This document shows, in pieces, positions 32,039 through 40,409 of a stretch of 64,000 nucleotides of DNA. The notes beneath the pieces are model-generated. The model made no database searches. It saw only the letters and a program-made list of their open reading frames with translations, and had not been told where the DNA came from. The position numbers were made by a program, and so were the translations under genes. Numbering within the stretch: the first letter of the stretch is position 1; every line of letters begins with the position of its first letter. This DNA is from G963422565 sp963422565 (lineage in GTDB: Bacteria; Pseudomonadota; Alphaproteobacteria; MPNO01), in the NCBI GenBank assembly GCA_963422565.1, contig OY730228.1, positions 310,001-374,000 on the forward strand, in the 5' to 3' direction.

Positions 32039-33327
32039 CGATAATACTCCGGCTTGAACGGCCCCTCGCGCGCGATCCCCAGATAGGCCGCCTGCTCGGG
32101 GGTCAACGGGGTAAGCCTCGCGCCCAGCTTGTCGAGATGCAGAGCAGCAACCTTCTCGTCGAGCCTCTTGGGCAGAAAATACACTTTCCGCTCGTAATCG
32201 GCGTAATTGTTCCACAGCTCGATCTGCGCCAGAACCTGGTTGGTGAAGGAGGCGCTCATGACGAAGCTCGGATGACCGGTGGCGCAGCCGAGATTCACCA
32301 GCCTGCCCTCGGCGAGGACGATCAATTTCTTGCCGTCGGGGAACTCGACCTCGTCGACCTGCGGTTTGACATTCTCCCATCGGAAGTTGCGCAGCGCCTC
32401 GATCTGGATCTCGCTATCGAAATGCCCGATATTGCAGACGATGGCCCTGTCCTTCATCCGGCGCATGTGATCGATCGTGATCACGTCGATATTGCCGGTG
32501 GCGGTCACGAATATGTCCCCGACGGAGACGGCGTCGTTCATGGAGACGACTTCATAGCCCTCCATGGCCGCCTGCAGGGCGCAGATGGGATCGATCTCGG
32601 TGATCATCACCCGCGCGCCCTGGTTGCGCAGCGAGGCGGCAGAGCCCTTGCCGACATCCCCGTAGCCTGCGACCACCGCGACCTTGCCGGCCACCATCAC
32701 GTCGGTCGCCCGCTTGATCCCGTCGACGAGGCTCTCCCGGCATCCGTAGAGATTGTCGAACTTGGACTTGGTCACCGAGTCGTTGACGTTGATCGCCGGA
32801 ACCCGGAGCGTTCCTCTCTCCGCCATCTCGTATAGCCGGTGAACGCCGGTGGTCGTCTCCTCGCTCAGCCCCCTCACGCCGTCCAACAGATCGCCGTGCC
32901 GTTCATGCATCGCCAGAGTCAGATCGCCGCCGTCGTCGAGCAGCATGTTGGGCCGCCAGCCGGAGGGCCCGATGACGGTCTTCTCGATCGCCCACCAGAA
33001 TTCCTCCTCCGTCATGCCCTTCCACGCGAAGACGGGAACGCCCGAAGCCGCGACAGCGGCCGCCGCGTGATCCTGGGTCGAGAAGATGTTGCAGGAGCTC
33101 CAGCGGAGCTCGGCCCCGAGCGTGCGGAGCGTCTCGATCAGGACTGCGGTCTGGATCGTCATATGCAGGCAGCCGGCGATCCGCGCTCCTGCGAGCGGCG
33201 CTTCGTCGCCGAACTCCCGCCGGAGGGCCATCAACCCCGGCATCTCGGTTCGCGCGATGGCGATCTCCTTGCGGCCCCATTCCGCGAGCGACGAATCGGC
33301 GACCTTGAAGTCTTCGGCGGACGACAT
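32032..33327 (-). CDS. ahcY: Adenosylhomocysteinase
   Basis: 431 residues. Hydrolyses S-adenosylhomocysteine to adenosine and homocysteine, sustaining SAM-dependent methylation. Substrate loop CLHMTIQTAVLIETL at about 52-66, SSCNIFSTQDHAAAA, catalytic lysine/aspartate region VTKSKFDNLYGCRESL, the NAD Rossmann motif VAGYGDVGKGSAASLRNQGA and the C-terminal KPEYYRY. Its stop region overlaps the proposed tsaE start. A 104-bp space separates it from HPr upstream; I saw no SAH riboswitch-like fold there. Confidence 0.96.
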   Translation of the reverse strand: MSSAEDFKVADSSLAEWGRKEIAIARTEMPGLMALRREFGDEAPLAGARIAGCLHMTIQTAVLIETLRTLGAELRWSSCNIFSTQDHAAAAVAASGVPVFAWKGMTEEEFWWAIEKTVIGPSGWRPNMLLDDGGDLTLAMHERHGDLLDGVRGLSEETTTGVHRLYEMAERGTLRVPAINVNDSVTKSKFDNLYGCRESLVDGIKRATDVMVAGKVAVVAGYGDVGKGSAASLRNQGARVMITEIDPICALQAAMEGYEVVSMNDAVSVGDIFVTATGNIDVITIDHMRRMKDRAIVCNIGHFDSEIQIEALRNFRWENVKPQVDEVEFPDGKKLIVLAEGRLVNLGCATGHPSFVMSASFTNQVLAQIELWNNYADYERKVYFLPKRLDEKVAALHLDKLGARLTPLTPEQAAYLGIAREGPFKPEYYRY

Positions 33328-33431
33328 GCCAGACGGCCCTCGAGCTTGAGACGCGACAGAACGGGGAGGGGAGCCGATCCATACTGCCCGCCGGAAGGGA
33401 CCGACGCAACCGATGGCGCGAACGCGGCGGC

Positions 33432-33716
33432 TCAGCCCTCCTCGAAGCCGTCGGCGAAGAGCGCGGCGAGCGATTCGATCGCGGCTTCGGCTTCCGCACC
33501 GGTCGCGCTGAGCTCGACACGGGTCCCGGTGGAAGCCGCCAGCATCAACAGGCCCATGATCGAGAGAGCCGACACGTCCTGACCCTTGGCCGCGATCCGG
33601 ACATCGGCGTCGAACGGCTCGACCGTCGCCGCGATCCTCGCGGCGACCCTGGCATGGAGCCCCTTGGCGTTGACGACCTCGACGACGCGCCGGGCGGCGG
33701 CACCGGGTTCGTTCAT
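33432..33716 (-). CDS. HPr-family phosphocarrier protein
   Basis: 94 residues. The phospho-histidine is His21 in KGLHARVAAR and the HprK-target serine is Ser52 in DVSALSIMGLLML, equivalent to Ser46 of classical HPr. It belongs to the regulatory PTS of alphaproteobacteria and would pass phosphate from PEP to the EIIA next door. Enzyme I (PtsP/PtsI) is not in the window. The start overlaps the EIIA stop by 4 bp. Confidence 0.9.
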   Translation of the reverse strand: MNEPGAAARRVVEVVNAKGLHARVAARIAATVEPFDADVRIAAKGQDVSALSIMGLLMLAASTGTRVELSATGAEAEAAIESLAALFADGFEEG

Positions 33717-34126
33717 TCCGTCCGCTCGCCCAGGAGATGGGAGGCGACGTTTATGTATTTTCGCCCGGCGTCCTGTGCCGCCGCCACCGTCTCGGTCAGC
33801 CCCTCCCGGCCGCGCACGCTGGCGATCTTGACCAGCATCGGCAGGTTGACGCCGGCGACGACCTCGATGCCCGACCGATTCATCAACGAAATCGCCAGGT
33901 TGGAGGGTGTCCCTCCGAACATGTCCGTCAAGAGAATCACGCCGGCGCCGGTCTCCACCCGCCGGATGCAGTCGGCGATTTCGCGCCGCCGCCGTTCCAT
34001 GTCGTCGTTGGGGCCGATGCAGACCGCCTCGATTCGCTCTTGCGGTCCGACGACATGTTCGAGCGCGGCGGCCATCTCCCTCGCGAGGCCGCCATGGGTG
34101 ACGAGGACGATTCCGATCAGGGGCAT
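33713..34126 (-). CDS. PTS EIIA-Man-family regulatory protein
   Basis: 137 residues of the mannose-type EIIA domain. The active histidine is His11 in VLVTHGGLA, and LLTDMFGGTPSNLA is the second family landmark. No IIB, IIC or IID components are present, so it is a regulatory phosphate acceptor rather than a transporter part, as in other alphaproteobacteria. Three bases separate it from rapZ and it overlaps the HPr gene. Confidence 0.9.
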   Translation of the reverse strand: MPLIGIVLVTHGGLAREMAAALEHVVGPQERIEAVCIGPNDDMERRRREIADCIRRVETGAGVILLTDMFGGTPSNLAISLMNRSGIEVVAGVNLPMLVKIASVRGREGLTETVAAAQDAGRKYINVASHLLGERTE

Positions 34127-34129
34127 TGC

Positions 34130-35056
34130 CTATGCCTCGCTTCCCGCGGGCGTCGTCCGGAGGTCCCTGTGGACGGCGGCCGCCATCCGGCCCCGCGCCC
34201 GCATCCATTCGGCGAGCCGCCGGACGACGAATACGGATCGGTGTCTGCCGCCCGTGCAGCCGACCGCGATCGTCAGATAGCTCCGCCCCTCATCGTCGAA
34301 ACGGGGCAGCAAGATCTCGAGCCAACGGGCCAACGCCTCGAAGAAGGCCAAGAAGTCCGGGTCGCCCGCAATGAATTCCGCCACATCGCCGTCGAGCCCG
34401 GTCCGACCTCCGAGCTCGGGGTCGTAGAACGGATTTCGGAGGAATCGAACGTCGATCACCATGTCGGATTCGGGAGGGAGGCCCCGACCGTAGGAAAACG
34501 AGAGCAGCCGTACCTCCAGATCGCGGGCGCCGTCACGCCTGCACGCGCGCTTGAGCGCCCGCTTCAGCGTGGAAAGCTCGAACCCGGTCGTGTCGATCAG
34601 GTGGTCGGCATGGGCCATGAGAGGTCCGAGCAGCTCGCGTTCGCGCATGATCTTCTGTACGAGAGAGCCGCGCGCGTCCAGCGGATGGCGACGCCGGACC
34701 TGCGAGTAGCGCCGCCGCAGCGTCTCGTCCTGGCAGTCGAGGAACATCAATTCCGCATCGACGTCGTCCCGTCGTATCAACTGGTCGACCGCGTTCCGGA
34801 CCCCTTCGACCGTGAAATCCCGCGTTCGGATATCCACACCGAGGGCGAGAGGGCGGCGGTCGTCCGCCGGTCCAGCCGCGTCGCCGATCAGGGAGAGCGG
34901 GAGATTGTCGACCGTCTCGAAGCCCATGTCTTCGAGCGCCTTGAGCGCCGCCGTCTTGCCGGCCCCGGACACCCCGGTGACGAAGAGCACCCGCCTCTTC
35001 CGGGCGCCGGGCCGGCAGGGCCGCTCGGGCGAGCCATCCTTTCCGTCGGCCGTCAT
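34130..35056 (-). CDS. rapZ: RNase adapter protein RapZ
   Basis: 308 residues. N-terminal P-loop TGVSGAGKTAALKALEDMGF (about 27-46), VDNLPLSLI, the RRRYSQVRRRHPL block, and the C-terminal TIAVGCTGGRHRSVFVVRRL that in E. coli binds GlcN6P. In Enterobacteria it delivers GlmZ sRNA to RNase E; in alphaproteobacteria the role is less defined but the gene is usually next to hprK and the PTS genes, as here. Overlaps hprK by 4 bp. Confidence 0.93.
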   Translation of the reverse strand: MTADGKDGSPERPCRPGARKRRVLFVTGVSGAGKTAALKALEDMGFETVDNLPLSLIGDAAGPADDRRPLALGVDIRTRDFTVEGVRNAVDQLIRRDDVDAELMFLDCQDETLRRRYSQVRRRHPLDARGSLVQKIMRERELLGPLMAHADHLIDTTGFELSTLKRALKRACRRDGARDLEVRLLSFSYGRGLPPESDMVIDVRFLRNPFYDPELGGRTGLDGDVAEFIAGDPDFLAFFEALARWLEILLPRFDDEGRSYLTIAVGCTGGRHRSVFVVRRLAEWMRARGRMAAAVHRDLRTTPAGSEA

Positions 35057-35517
35057 CGTCGCTGTTCCCGGCCGGCGCCGTCTCGGGCGTCGTCCGTTCG
35101 AGCTATGCCGGCGGCGAGGCGCACCTTGGCCGCCGCCGAGGATACGAAGGCCTGCAGCGCGATTTGCCGAACGGCTGCGCCTTCATGGGTCCAGACGGCG
35201 GAGGCGGGCAAGCGCGGCGGCTCCTCGTGGACGAGCGTCACCGCGAGGGTCACGTGAACGCCGTCCCGCCAAGGGAGATCGACGATGCCGAGCCCGCGGA
35301 CCTCGAGGCGGCCGGCGAGGGCGGGGGGAGGGCCGGCAAGAAGCGTCCCCCCGCTCTCGCTCAGGACGACCCGGTCGTCCGCGACCAGACTCGCGCCGCC
35401 GTCGACGAGCCGCAGCGCGAGATCGGACTTGCCGCTTCCCGATGGTCCCAGCAACAGGATGCCGCGGTCGTCGAGGGCGACGCAGCTCGCATGGATCGTG
35501 GCGATCCGATCGTTCAT
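35053..35517 (-). CDS. hprK: HPr kinase/phosphorylase, short alphaproteobacterial form
   Basis: 154 residues with the P-loop LLGPSGSGKSDLALRLVDGG (about 23-42) and the HPr kinase C-terminal motif LEVRGLGIVDLP. It lacks the N-terminal domain of Gram-positive HprK, as expected for alphaproteobacteria. It would phosphorylate or dephosphorylate Ser52 of the HPr three genes downstream, setting the phosphorylation state of the PTS branch. First gene of the minus-strand block. Ribosome site CAGGAGACC precedes the ATG. Confidence 0.92.
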   Translation of the reverse strand: MNDRIATIHASCVALDDRGILLLGPSGSGKSDLALRLVDGGASLVADDRVVLSESGGTLLAGPPPALAGRLEVRGLGIVDLPWRDGVHVTLAVTLVHEEPPRLPASAVWTHEGAAVRQIALQAFVSSAAAKVRLAAGIARTDDARDGAGREQRR

Positions 35518-35576
35518 CCCGGTCTCCTGGGACCGCGTCGCCCGGCCGGGGGCGACTCTGCCGCAGCCGCGGCCGG

Positions 35577-35605
35577 TTGAAAGCGTTCCGAGCCCATTCT
35601 ATGTT
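35577..35605 (+). promoter_or_regulatory. Sigma-70-type promoter for pckA
   Basis: TTGAAA (35577-35582), a 17-bp spacer and TATGTT (35600-35605) about 108 bp before the pckA start. This leaves a leader of roughly 100 nt, long for this window. Confidence 0.55.
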
Positions 35606-35713
35606 CGCGTCGAAATCGAGGATTCAGCAAGATTTGCTCCGGCCGGGAGGACCGGGCCGCTTCGTGGGCGACTCGCTCGCGGCGAACGGCGCCTCGGTAT
35701 TCGGGAGGGACAT

Positions 35714-37324
35714 GTGGATCAGACCGGAACTGTGGTCAGCTCGTTCGGGCTGGAGAATCACGGCCTGCGCAACCTCGCGGCGGCCCATTGGAACCCGGGG
35801 GTCGCCGAGCTCTACGAGCGCGGGCTGCGGCGCGGAGAGGGCATGCTGGCCCTCGGCGGGGGGTTCGTCACCGAGACCGGGGAGTATACCGGCCGTTCGC
35901 CGCGCGACAAGTTCATCGTCGACGAGCCGGGCACGACCGGCGACATCTGGTGGGGTCCGGTCAACAACCGGATCGACGAAGCGCATTTCGATATCGTCCA
36001 CCGGCGGATGCTGGCGTTCTTCCAGGGCCGGGAGGCGTTCGTCCAGGACGTATACGGCGGCGCCGACCCGGAACACCGGCTGGCGGTTCGCGTGGTCACT
36101 CAGCAGGCATGGCATAGCTTGTTCGCCCGGAACATGTTCATCCTGCCGTCCGACGAGGCGCGGGCCGGGTTCGTGCCCGACTTCACGGTGCTGCACGCAC
36201 CGGGTCTGCAGACGATTCCCGAGATCGACGGCACCCGCAGCGAGGTTTTCGTCCTGCTTCATCTCGCCAAGCGCCTGATCCTGGTCGGCGGGTCGCACTA
36301 TACCGGAGAAATCAAGAAGACGATCTTTTCCGTGCTCAACTACCTGTTGCCGGCGAGGGGCGTGTTGCCGATGCATTGCTCCTGCAATGTCGGGGCGCGC
36401 GGCGACGCCGCGATCTTCTTCGGGCTTTCGGGCACGGGAAAGACCACCCTGTCGTCGGATCCGACGCGCACGCTCGTCGGCGACGACGAGCATGGCTGGT
36501 CCGATCGCGGCGTCTTCAACTTCGAGGGCGGTTGCTACGCGAAGACGATCAACCTCTCCGCCGCGGCCGAACCGGAAATCTACGACGCCTGCTTCCGTTT
36601 CGGGACAGTGCTCGAGAACGTCGTCGTCGATCCCGCGACCCGTGCCCCCGATTTCGACGACGGCTCCCTCACCGAGAACGCGCGCGCCTCCTATCCCCTT
36701 CATTTCCTCGGCAAGGTCGACCCCTCGGGCATGGGCGGCCATCCCGAGAATATCGTCATGCTGACCGCCGACGCCTTCGGCGTCCTCCCGCCGGTCAGCC
36801 GGCTGACCCCGGAACAGGCGATGTATCATTTCCTCTCCGGCTACACCGCGCGGCTCGCGGGCACCGAACGCGGTCTGGGCAGCGCGCCCGAGGCCACCTT
36901 CTCGACCTGTTTCGGCGCCCCCTTCCTGCCCCGCCACCCGACCGTCTACGCCGAGCTGCTCGGCGAGAAGATCGCGCGCCACGGCGCCAAGTGCTGGCTG
37001 GTCAACACCGGCTGGTCGGGCGGATCCTACGGCGTGGGGACGCGGATGCGGATCGCGCATACCCGCGCGATGATCCGCGCGGTCGTCGAGGGGAAGCTCG
37101 CCTCCGTCGCCGTCGCCCCCGACCCCAATTTCGGCGTCCTCGTTCCCGAGAACGTTCCCGAAGTGCCGACCGAGGTGCTCACCCCGCGCAGCACCTGGTC
37201 GAACAAGCGGGAATACGACAGCGCCGCGCGCGGCTTGGCCGCGCGCTTCCAACAGAATTTCAAACAGTTCGAAGACGCTGTCGATATGGACGTCAAGGAG
37301 GTGGCGATCCGCCCGGCAGCGTAG
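35714..37324 (+). CDS. pckA: Phosphoenolpyruvate carboxykinase (ATP)
   Basis: 536 residues. Converts oxaloacetate and ATP to PEP and CO2, the entry to gluconeogenesis. TGRSPRDKFIVDEP, the kinase-1a P-loop FFGLSGTGKTTLS (about 235-247), GDDEHGWSD, FNFEGGCYAKTI and WLVNTGWSGG are the complete family signature. The start is GTG 35714, preceded by GGGAGGG at a good distance; upstream in-frame residues lack protein character. It diverges from hprK, so PEP supply faces the PEP-dependent regulatory PTS. A hairpin follows the stop. Confidence 0.95.
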   Translation: MDQTGTVVSSFGLENHGLRNLAAAHWNPGVAELYERGLRRGEGMLALGGGFVTETGEYTGRSPRDKFIVDEPGTTGDIWWGPVNNRIDEAHFDIVHRRMLAFFQGREAFVQDVYGGADPEHRLAVRVVTQQAWHSLFARNMFILPSDEARAGFVPDFTVLHAPGLQTIPEIDGTRSEVFVLLHLAKRLILVGGSHYTGEIKKTIFSVLNYLLPARGVLPMHCSCNVGARGDAAIFFGLSGTGKTTLSSDPTRTLVGDDEHGWSDRGVFNFEGGCYAKTINLSAAAEPEIYDACFRFGTVLENVVVDPATRAPDFDDGSLTENARASYPLHFLGKVDPSGMGGHPENIVMLTADAFGVLPPVSRLTPEQAMYHFLSGYTARLAGTERGLGSAPEATFSTCFGAPFLPRHPTVYAELLGEKIARHGAKCWLVNTGWSGGSYGVGTRMRIAHTRAMIRAVVEGKLASVAVAPDPNFGVLVPENVPEVPTEVLTPRSTWSNKREYDSAARGLAARFQQNFKQFEDAVDMDVKEVAIRPAA

Positions 37325-37348
37325 AACCGCCACCCGGCCGAGACGCAG

Positions 37349-37379
37349 GCAGCGGCCGCGACGGCGTCGTGGCCGCTGC
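37349..37379 (+). terminator. Hairpin terminator after pckA
   Basis: GCAGCGGCC (37349-37357) pairs perfectly with GGCCGCTGC (37371-37379), and the intervening bases can extend the stem with GACG/GTCG-type pairs. It begins 25 bp after the pckA stop. No T-run follows. Confidence 0.5.
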
Positions 37380-37421
37380 GATCGGGCCGATTCGACGTAT
37401 CGTGACGACGAGGCTACCGAA

Positions 37422-37832
37422 ATGACCGCCGATATCCGCATATACAACCCCGAGTCTCTGGGCGAGCCTCTCGGCCAGTACAGCCATGTGAGCCGGGTCA
37501 GGGCTGCGGAGCATCTGTTCGTCGCCGGGATGCTCTCCGCCGACCGGGACGGCAATATCGTCGGCGCGGACGATTTCGATGCGCAATGCGTTCAGGTCTT
37601 CGCGAACGTCCGCGCCGCCCTTCGTTCGGCGGGCGCAGACTGGAACAACGTGGTCCAGTTCACCACCTATCTGGTCCATTCCCGGTGGATCCCCGAATTC
37701 ATGAGCTACCGTCTTCGGGAGTTCCCCGGAATGTTCCCCGACGGCGCCTATCCGCCCAACACGCTGCTGATCGTCGACCGCCTGGTTCGGGAGCCGTTCC
37801 TGATCGAGGTCCAGACCGTCGCGGCCGTCTAG
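37422..37832 (+). CDS. RidA family protein
   Basis: 136 residues of the YjgF/YER057c/UK114 (RidA) family. Members deaminate reactive enamine/imine intermediates. LFVAGMLSADRDGNIVG and PPNTLLIVDRLVREPFLIEVQ are the strand/loop blocks; the arginine in DRLVREPFLIE occupies the position of the catalytic Arg of RidA. It is 42 bp ahead of the PEP-mutase family gene and so probably co-transcribed with it. Confidence 0.85.
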   Translation: MTADIRIYNPESLGEPLGQYSHVSRVRAAEHLFVAGMLSADRDGNIVGADDFDAQCVQVFANVRAALRSAGADWNNVVQFTTYLVHSRWIPEFMSYRLREFPGMFPDGAYPPNTLLIVDRLVREPFLIEVQTVAAV

Positions 37833-37874
37833 GCCCTCACGCCCGCCGGAAACCGGAAAGGAGAGGGAAGCCCA

Positions 37875-38705
37875 GTGTCCAGGCAGGATCGGATCCGGAA
37901 GGCCCGCGCCTTCAAGGCCATGCATGAGGATGGCCCGATTCTCGTTCTCGCCAACGCCTCCGACGTCGCCTCGGCGCGTATCGTCGTCGAGGCCGGATTT
38001 CCGGCGGTCGCGACGTCGAGCGCGGGCGTCGCCTGGCTGATGGGTCGTCCCGACGGCCAGAATATCTCCCGCAACGAGATGCTGCTGATGGTCCGCCGCA
38101 TCGCCGACGCGCTCGACGTTCCGGTGAGCGCCGATATGGAGGCGGGTTACGGCGCGAGCCCGGACGCGGTCGCGCGTACCGTCCGGGATGTCGTCGACGC
38201 GGGAGCTGTGGGCGTCAACATCGAGGACGGCGCGTTCGAGGGGGCTGCGCCGCTGCTCGATATCGGGCTGGCCGCCGCGCGCATCGCCGCCGGTCGGGCG
38301 GCCGCGGACGGTGCGGGAGTGCCCGTCGTTATCAACGCCCGGACCGATGTCTTCCTGAAGGGCGGAAGCGGCGCCGAGGCCGTCGAGGAAGCGGTCCGCC
38401 GCGCCAACGTCTATCGCGAGGCCGGCGCCGACTGCCTGTTCGTTCCGTTCGCGCGCGACGCCGCGACGATCGGCGCGCTTGCCGAGCGGATCGACGGTCC
38501 GCTCAACATCCTCGCTTCGGCGGTCTCTCCCCCGGTGCCCGAACTGGCACGGCTGGGAGTCGCCCGGGTCAGTATCGGCGGGCTGATGTCGCTCGCCTTC
38601 GCGACCCTGGCGCGCCGGATCGCCGCGGAGCTGAGAGACCGGGGGACCTACGGTTTCGCCGAGGGCGCGATCCCGCATCCGGAGATGAACGCGCTGCTCT
38701 CCTGA
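37875..38705 (+). CDS. Isocitrate lyase/PEP mutase superfamily protein
   Basis: 276 residues. The TIM-barrel motifs PVSADMEAGYG near residue 85, VGVNIEDGAFEG near 113 and NARTDVFLKGG near 153 place it with the PEP phosphonomutase/oxaloacetase-like group. It lacks the KRCGH loop of PrpB and ICL, so C-C cleavage of methylisocitrate is unlikely; this subgroup is largely uncharacterised. GTG 37875 follows GAGAGGGA. It is a paralogue of prpB only 4 kb away. Confidence 0.82.
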   Translation: MSRQDRIRKARAFKAMHEDGPILVLANASDVASARIVVEAGFPAVATSSAGVAWLMGRPDGQNISRNEMLLMVRRIADALDVPVSADMEAGYGASPDAVARTVRDVVDAGAVGVNIEDGAFEGAAPLLDIGLAAARIAAGRAAADGAGVPVVINARTDVFLKGGSGAEAVEEAVRRANVYREAGADCLFVPFARDAATIGALAERIDGPLNILASAVSPPVPELARLGVARVSIGGLMSLAFATLARRIAAELRDRGTYGFAEGAIPHPEMNALLS

Positions 38706-38723
38706 ACCGGCGGACGCCTCGGG

Positions 38724-40409
38724 TCAGCGGCGCCGGGCCTGCTGCGCCGCCGCCCGGAGCCCGCTGAGCGTGGCGGTGGGCAGGATCGCCTCGGGATCGA
38801 CGACGAGCTCGATGAGGGCGGGGAGGCGGGCGGCGGCGGCGCGGTCATAGGCGTCCGCGAAGTCCTCGGTCCGGATCACCCGTTCGCCGTGCAGTCCGTA
38901 GGCGCGCGCCAGCCCGGCGAAATCGGGGTTGGCGAGATCGGTGCCGATGACGCGGTTCGGATAGTGACGCTCCTGATGCATCCGGATCGTCCCGTATGTG
39001 CCGTTGTTGACGACCAGAAACAGGAGGTTGCTGCAGGAACGGGCGCGCGCGGTCGAGATTTCCTGGCCGTTCATCAGGAAGCAGCCGTCGCCCGACCAGG
39101 ACACCACGCGGCGTTCCGGATGGCGGACCGCCGCCGCGATGCCGGCGGGCACGCCGTAGCCCATCGCGCCGCTCTGCGGCGCGAGCTGGGTGCGGAAGCC
39201 GCGATAGCGGTGAAAGCGGTGCAGCCAGATCGAGAAGTTTCCGGCGCCACTGGCGACGATCGCATCCTCGGGGAGCAGGTCTTCGAGCATGCGGACGATC
39301 CGGGCGAGATCGAGCGTGAACCGGCATGGCGGCGGCGTGCAGAACGCCTCATAGGCGGCGCGCGCCTCCGCCCGCCAGGCGGACCGTCCGGGCGCCGCGA
39401 GCGACGGGCGGGCGCGCAGCGACGCCGCGATCGCGGCCATGCCGGCGTTGATCGCGAGCTCGGGCTGGTAGACCTTGCCCAGTTCTTCGAGATCGGCGCT
39501 GACGTGAATCAGGCGCTGGCGCGGCCTCGGCGTCGCGAGCAGCGTGTAGCCCTGGGTGACGATCTCGCCGAGCGGCGCCCCGACGACCAGCAGCAGATCG
39601 GCGTCCCGCACCGTCTCGACGAGGGACGGATTCATCCCGATCCCGACCACCCCGACATAGCAGGGATGCCGGTTGTCGAAATGGTCCTGCCTGCGAAAGG
39701 CGGCGGCGACCGGGAGGTCGTTGGCCTCGGCGAACGCGCGGAGGTCCTCGCAGGCCTCGACCGTCCAGCCGCTGCCGCCGATCAGCATCAGCGGCCGCGC
39801 GGCCTGGCGCAGCATCTCCCGGAGCCGGTCGACCGCGTGCGGGTCCGGGTGGGCCTCGAGCGTCGCATAGCGGCCGCCGTCCTCGACCTCGGCGCGCTCG
39901 GTCTGCATGTCCTCGGGCAGCGCCAGCGCGACCGGGCCCGGCCGGCCGTTGACCGCGGTGCGAAACGCCCGGTTGACGAATTCCGGGATACGGGCGGGAT
40001 CGTCGATCTGCGCGGTCCACTTCGTGACCTCGCCGAACATGCGGCGAAAGTCGATCTCCTGAAACGCCTCGCGGCCGCTCATCGACCGGGCGACCTGGCC
40101 GATGAACAGGATCATCGGCGTCGAGTCCTGGCGCGCCGTATGGAGGCCGATGCTCGCATTCGCGGCCCCCGGTCCTCGGGTCACGAAGCAGATGCCCGGG
40201 CGGCCGGTCAGCTTGCCATAGGCCTCCGCCATATTGGCGGCGCCGCCCTCCTGGCGGCAGGTCACGAGCTCGATGCTGCCGCGGGCGTCGTAGAGCGCAT
40301 CCAGCGTCGCCAGATAGCTTTCGCCAGGCACGCAGAACACCGTGTCGGCCCCGTGGATGCGGAGCGCATCGACGAGAATCTGGCCCCCCGTCCTGAGATT
40401 GCTGGTCAT
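38724..40409 (-). CDS. Thiamine pyrophosphate-binding enzyme (acetolactate synthase-like)
   Basis: 561 residues with the three domains of the POX/ALS family. The TPP-activating glutamate is in VTCRQEGGAANMAEAYGK near residue 50; VTRGPGAANASIGLHTARQD follows; the pyrophosphate-binding motif GDGCFLMN...VVNNGTYG lies near 440-470 with the proper spacing. No ilvH regulatory subunit is adjacent and the gene is coupled (4-bp overlap) to a cupin gene, so it is probably not the biosynthetic acetolactate synthase. Decarboxylase, oxalyl-CoA- or sulfoacetaldehyde-type functions are possible alternatives. Converges on the PEP-mutase family gene with an 18-bp gap. Confidence 0.85.
   Translation of the reverse strand: MTSNLRTGGQILVDALRIHGADTVFCVPGESYLATLDALYDARGSIELVTCRQEGGAANMAEAYGKLTGRPGICFVTRGPGAANASIGLHTARQDSTPMILFIGQVARSMSGREAFQEIDFRRMFGEVTKWTAQIDDPARIPEFVNRAFRTAVNGRPGPVALALPEDMQTERAEVEDGGRYATLEAHPDPHAVDRLREMLRQAARPLMLIGGSGWTVEACEDLRAFAEANDLPVAAAFRRQDHFDNRHPCYVGVVGIGMNPSLVETVRDADLLLVVGAPLGEIVTQGYTLLATPRPRQRLIHVSADLEELGKVYQPELAINAGMAAIAASLRARPSLAAPGRSAWRAEARAAYEAFCTPPPCRFTLDLARIVRMLEDLLPEDAIVASGAGNFSIWLHRFHRYRGFRTQLAPQSGAMGYGVPAGIAAAVRHPERRVVSWSGDGCFLMNGQEISTARARSCSNLLFLVVNNGTYGTIRMHQERHYPNRVIGTDLANPDFAGLARAYGLHGERVIRTEDFADAYDRAAAARLPALIELVVDPEAILPTATLSGLRAAAQQARRR

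Noticed and set aside
33328..33431. Possible SAH or SAM riboswitch ahead of ahcY
   Set aside because: The 104-bp space has no matching conserved core or helices that I can recognise; the gene also follows the HPr gene in an apparent operon.
37875..38705. A second methylisocitrate lyase
   Set aside because: It lacks the KRCGH catalytic loop of PrpB/ICL; it belongs to a different PEP-mutase superfamily branch.
38724..40409. Biosynthetic acetolactate synthase IlvB/IlvG
   Set aside because: No regulatory subunit or ilvC adjacent, and it is coupled to a cupin gene.
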